A DNA stretch of 37,404 nt, taken from the NCBI GenBank assembly GCA_001942415.1, contig MKJX01000215.1:1-37404 (forward strand), written 5' to 3'. Below are positions 34,088 to 37,404 of this stretch, piece by piece. The notes beneath the pieces are model-generated. The model was not told where the DNA came from and did not search any database. It saw only the letters and a list, made by a program, of their open reading frames with translations. The translations under genes were made by a program, and so were the position numbers. Position 1 is the first letter of the stretch. Each line of letters begins with the position of its first letter. This DNA comes from Pseudonocardia sp. CNS-139. Its GTDB lineage: Bacteria > Actinomycetota > Actinomycetes > Mycobacteriales > Pseudonocardiaceae.

Positions 34088-35984
34088 ATGATCGATCCGG
34101 GTGGCGCAGCGGCCGGGACGCCGGACGCCGTGCTGGACTGCTTCGACGCCGTGCCCGCGATGCTGTGGGCGCTGGACGGTCCGCAGCTGCGCGTCGCCGC
34201 GGCCACGCCGGCGCGCGGGCGAGCGTCGACGACCGCCCCGACCTGCTGGGCGCCCCGCTGCGCGACGTGCTCACCGGCCCGGACGCGCAGCCGGTGCTCG
34301 TGATGCTGGACGAGGCGTTCGCGGCCGGCGAGCCGGGCGCGCCGAGCAGCGGTGCGTGCTCACCGACGACGACGGCGAGACCACTGAGGTGGTCCGCACC
34401 TGGACGGCGCTGCCCACCTTCCACGGCGACGGCACGGTGCGCGGGCTCGCCGCGCACGTCGTCGACACGACCGCGCTGGCCCGGGCCCTCGCCGACGCCG
34501 AGCAGCGCTGCCGCGAGCTGCGCGGGCCCGCGCAGGACGCCGCCGCCGAGCTGCGGCGCGCGCTGCTCCCGTCCGGCGTGCCGGTGCTGTCGCGGCTGCG
34601 CACGGCCGTGCGGTTCCGGCCGGCTGAGCACCCGCCGGCCGCGGGCGGCGACTGGTTCGACGCGCTCCCGCTGAGTGACGGCCGGGTCGCGCTGGTCGTC
34701 GGGCAGGCCGCGGGAACCGGAGCCGCCGCCGCGGCCGCCGGCGGGCAGCTGCGCGCCGTCGCCGTCGAGGGGCTGGCGGCGGGCGAGGACCCCGCGACCG
34801 TGCTGGCCCGGCTCGACCGGTTCGCCGCCGCCACCCCGGCGGCGAAGGCCGCGACGCTCTGCCTCGCCGTGCTCGACCCGGCGACCGGCGCGCTGACGGC
34901 CGGCAGCCACGCCCACCCCGCGCCGCTCGTCGTGACGGCCGACGGGAGCACACGGTTCGTCGCGGCCGAGCCCGGGTGGCCGCTGGGCACCGGCGGCCCC
35001 GCCGCGGCGCTCGTCGAGGACCGGCTCACCCCGGGCGAGCTGCTGCTCCACACCGACGGGCTCGTCGAGCGGCCGGGCCGGCGCATCCAGGACACCCTGG
35101 GCGCGTTCGCACGGGTGGCGTCCGCCGCGGTCCGCGACCCCGCGGGCGCCGGCTCGGCGCTCGCCGACCGGATCGCCGCCGTGGTGCTCGACCGGCTCGC
35201 CTACCTGGAGAGCGTCCCCGCCGGCACCGGGTACCACGACGACGCGACGCTGCTGGTCGCGCACCTGCGGGCGCCGCTCGCGCCGCTGCGGCTGCGGTTC
35301 GCCGTCGGGCCGGCGGCACTCGCCCCGATGCGCCGCGAGCTGGCCGCGTGGCTGGACGACGCGGGCGTGCCGGCCGCCGCCGCCGCGTGCGTCGCCCAGG
35401 CCGCGGGCGAGGCGATCGCGAACGTCGCCGAGCACGCCTACCCGCCGGGTGCCGACGGGTGGGTGGAGCTGCGCGCGCAGCTCACCCGTGCGTCGGAGGT
35501 GCGGGTGACCGTGCGCGACGGCGGCACCTGGCGCGACCCGGCCACCGGCGCGGCCGGGCGCGGGCGCGGGATGCTGCTCATGCGCGAGCTCGTCGACGAC
35601 GTCGGCGTCCGGTCCGACGCGGAGGGCACCACGGTCACGCTGACCCGGCGCGTTGAACGCCCGGCCGTGCCCGACGACACACCCGAGCCGGTGGCGGGGC
35701 CCGAGGACCTCTCGGTCGAGGCGGGGGAGGGCGAGCTGCGGGTGAGCGGGCCCGTCGACCTCGCGACCGCCGGGCGGCTGCGCTCCGCCGTGCTGGCGGC
35801 CGGGCGCGGGCTCACGGTGGACCTCACCGGCGTCACGCACCTCGCCTCGGCCGGCGTGCACCTGCTGCACGAGCTCGCCGCGGCGGACGAGGAGATGCGG
35901 CTGGTCAGCCCACCCGACCGCCCGGCCCACACGGTGCTGCGCCTGACCGGCCTGGCCACCCGGGTGGTGCCGCCCACCCCGTGA
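34088..35984 (+). CDS. Multidomain stress-signalling protein: PAS?/SpoIIE-type phosphatase/HATPase/STAS
   Basis: About 632 residues carry four modules. The first 130 are PAS-like (VLDCFDAVPAMLWALDG). A SpoIIE/RsbU PP2C phosphatase follows (AAGGDWFDALPLSDGRVALVV, LLLHTDGLVERPGRR, YHDDATLLVAHL). Next is an RsbW-type ATPase (GEAIANVAEHAYP, VRDGGTW, GRGMLLMRELVDDV), then a C-terminal STAS domain (LTVDLTGVTHLASAGVHLLHEL). This is the architecture of M. tuberculosis Rv1364c, a partner-switching regulator of alternative sigma factors. One oddity: the metal-binding GDVxGxG motif reads GQAAGTG, with Gln encoded at 34704-34706. No sigma-factor gene is adjacent. Two apparent indels lie near 34218 and 34350. 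The ATG at 34088 lacks a strong Shine-Dalgarno. Confidence 0.88.
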
Positions 35985-36000
35985 CCCGGACGGCCGCCGG

Positions 36001-36684
36001 CTACGGCGCGCGCGGCGTCGGGGTCGTCCGGGAGCCGCGGTGAACCGCGGCACCGGCCGCGCAACGGGGGACGGCCACGTGCCCGGGTGGCGCGGCCTGT
36101 CGAGGGTGAAGACGCAGGAGAACGTCCGGGCCGCCGCGTCCCGCCCCGTGAACGGCGCGCCGAGACCCCACAGCTCCCGCAGCGTGGCGATCAGCGACGT
36201 GTGGCGGTGCTCCTCGGTGAAGACCGCGCCTTCGGCCACCCACGGCGACACGACGACGGCCGGGACCCGGTAGCCGGAGCGGTCGAAGGTGAAGCCGTGC
36301 CGGCCGGCCGGCGCCGCGTGCCCCACGGTCAGGCACGGCTCGATGAAGGCGAGGTCGGGCAGGTTCCCGGCGGCGGCGTCGGCCTCGAAGTCGGCGTAGG
36401 GCACGAAGTGCGTCGCGAGCCGGTCCTGCACGCGGGAAGTGGACGAGGGCGGTCGCGGACAGGCGCTGGGGTTCGGCGACGTACACCTTCCAGGTCCGCC
36501 CGTGGTCCTCCAGCCGCTCGAAGATCGTCTCGGCCGCGTTGCCGTGCAGGAAGTTCCCGGCCGGGTGGTTCACCGAGAGGCCCGGGTCGGGGTTGGGGCT
36601 GTCAATGTCGGTGGCCACCGTGTACGGCATGGCCGAGGTCTTCCGGCACGGGACCACCTCGCTCGGCCCGCCCGCGTGACACAT
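36001..36684 (-). pseudogene. Decayed phosphoesterase (phospholipase C/acid phosphatase-like) remnant
   Basis: The frame contains pieces of the PF04185 phosphoesterase family: ETIFERLEDHGRTWKVYVAEPQ, ALVHFPR and, after an apparent indel near 36435, RLATHFVPYADF, LPDLAFIEPCLTVGHA, then directly GFTFDRSGYRVPAVVVSPWV and HRHTSLIATLRELWGLG. The N-terminal catalytic segment (MMENRSFDH-type) is missing; another gene lies directly upstream. The central segment with the usual DEPGG/DHVPPP metal ligands is also absent between VGHA and APAGR (near 36318). So two catalytic regions are lost and the gene is probably non-functional. The exact 3' end is uncertain because the C-terminal frame runs on without a clear stop. 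Confidence 0.7.
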
Positions 36685-36711
36685 CCCCCCGGGCCGGGTG
36701 AACCGCGCACT

Positions 36712-37400
36712 CAGGAGACGGCCTGCACCTGCGCCTCGATCTCCTCCAGCCGGGCCCGCGCCCGGGCCGCCCGGGTGGCCGCGACCCCGGCCTCCCGCGC
36801 CGACGCCTTCGCGGCCGCCTCCGCGTCCCGCGCCGCGGCCGTCGCCGTGCGCTCCTGCTCGCGGGCCGCGTCGAGCTCGGCGGCCAGGTCGGCCGCGCGG
36901 CGCCGCGCCTCGTCGCGCGCCGTGACGGCCTCCTCGCGCGCGGCCTCGTCGGCGTCCTGCTTCGCGCGGGCGCCGACTCCTCGTCCTCGGCCCGGGCGAG
37001 CGCCTCCTCCCGCCGGTCGCGCTCGGCCCGCAGCCGGGCGACGCGCGCGCGTTCGGCGGCGCCGGTGTCCTCCTCGGCGGGCGCGGGCTGCGCGGGAGGC
37101 GCGGCCGGCTCCGGTGGCGGCGCCGGCCGGGTCACCGGCGTCGGGACGGCGTCCGGGTCGGCCTCGGGCGACCCGAGTAGCTGAGCGTGCGGGTCAGCCG
37201 CCCGGACCGGACCTGCTCCGCCAGCTCGGGACGGCCAGCGCCGCGTCGAGGATGCCCTGCAGCTCCCGCAGCACGCTCTCGGCCGCCGGGTCGCCGGCCT
37301 CCTGGGCGAGCCGCCCGGCCTCCCGGGCCATGGCCGCGACGAGCTGCTCGTGCAGCACCTGGTAGAGCTGCTCGACGTTGCCGGCCACCGGTTGCGCCAT
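36712..37400 (-). CDS. Hypothetical protein with C-terminal coiled coil
   Basis: Joining four frame pieces (apparent indels near 37228, 37173 and 36972) gives about 229 residues. The N-terminal 70 residues are helical (MAQPVAGNVEQLYQVLHEQLVAAMAREAGRLAQEAG). A Pro/Ala-rich linker (about 37090-37170) follows. The last 120 residues are a long Ala/Arg/Glu coiled coil (ARVARLRAERDRREEALARAEDEE onward, ending RLEEIEAQVQAVS). No domain is recognised. Such proteins often form filaments or scaffold other proteins, but no function is assigned. The ATG at 37400 is 4 nt from the window end, so the upstream context is unseen. The low-complexity composition makes the breaks hard to place. Confidence 0.6.
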
Positions 37401-37404
37401 CGAT

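Noticed and set aside
34053..36431. 792-codon minus-strand frame across the SpoIIE-type gene
   Set aside because: Only its first 140 codons match a family (phosphoesterase). The rest is antisense to a clear multidomain gene and is low-complexity.
1..37404. tRNA, rRNA, prophage or integrative element
   Set aside because: No cloverleaf, rRNA core, integrase, portal or att-like duplication was recognised on either strand by reading; a tRNAscan or profile search was not possible.

Overview
The window is very GC-rich, uses GTG starts often, and carries families typical of Actinobacteria (DUF397, DUF3040, an Rv1364c-like SpoIIE/kinase/STAS protein, an HspR-type HAIR operator). A Pseudonocardiaceae-like chromosome is the best fit; this is an inference from content and codon style, not from a search. 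About half of the genes are split by apparent single-base indels, roughly one per kilobase. They break well conserved families at random points, so I read them as sequence errors and annotate the genes as single units with approximate break positions.

Layout. 1-3015: end of a sugar ABC importer (ATPase end, permease, ROK repressor). 3040-4798: divergent XRE/MmyB-type regulator and SDR. 4898-7545: TPP riboswitch followed by thiY-thiX-thiZ, a thiamine-precursor pyrimidine importer. 7549-11607: TPR protein, DHDPS-family aldolase, DHA2 drug exporter, methyltransferase. 11591-15232: lutABC lactate-oxidation operon with a divergent GntR/FadR regulator and a perfect 17-bp operator between them. 15233-15390: a mirror-symmetric 22-nt-period repeat array. 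15391-18691: VOC protein/TetR pair, hemerythrin, VapBC-like pair, Hsp20 with HAIR operator. 18769-25306: orphan ABC ATPase, MFS transporter, cobalamin-binding-like protein, Lrp, LysE exporter, DUF2252, DUF3040. 25429-29005: alpha/beta hydrolase, MarR, DUF397, SDR and divergent LysR. 29009-34000: unrecognised protein, FAD oxidoreductase, HrpB helicase. 34088-37400: PAS?/phosphatase/kinase/STAS stress regulator, a decayed phosphoesterase, and a coiled-coil protein reaching the window edge.

Most units are self-contained regulator plus target pairs: ROK with sugar uptake, TPP with thi genes, GntR with lut, TetR with VOC, LysR with SDR. The most unusual material is non-coding: the 22-nt mirror array, two near-identical 55-nt hairpin elements, the exactly symmetric lut intergenic region, and a recurrent -10 box placed 6-7 nt before start codons that implies many leaderless mRNAs. 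Several proteins also show substitutions at catalytic motif positions (SpoIIE-type phosphatase, VapC, orphan ABC ATPase). I see no rRNA, tRNA, CRISPR, transposase or phage gene. I see no clearly new multi-gene system.
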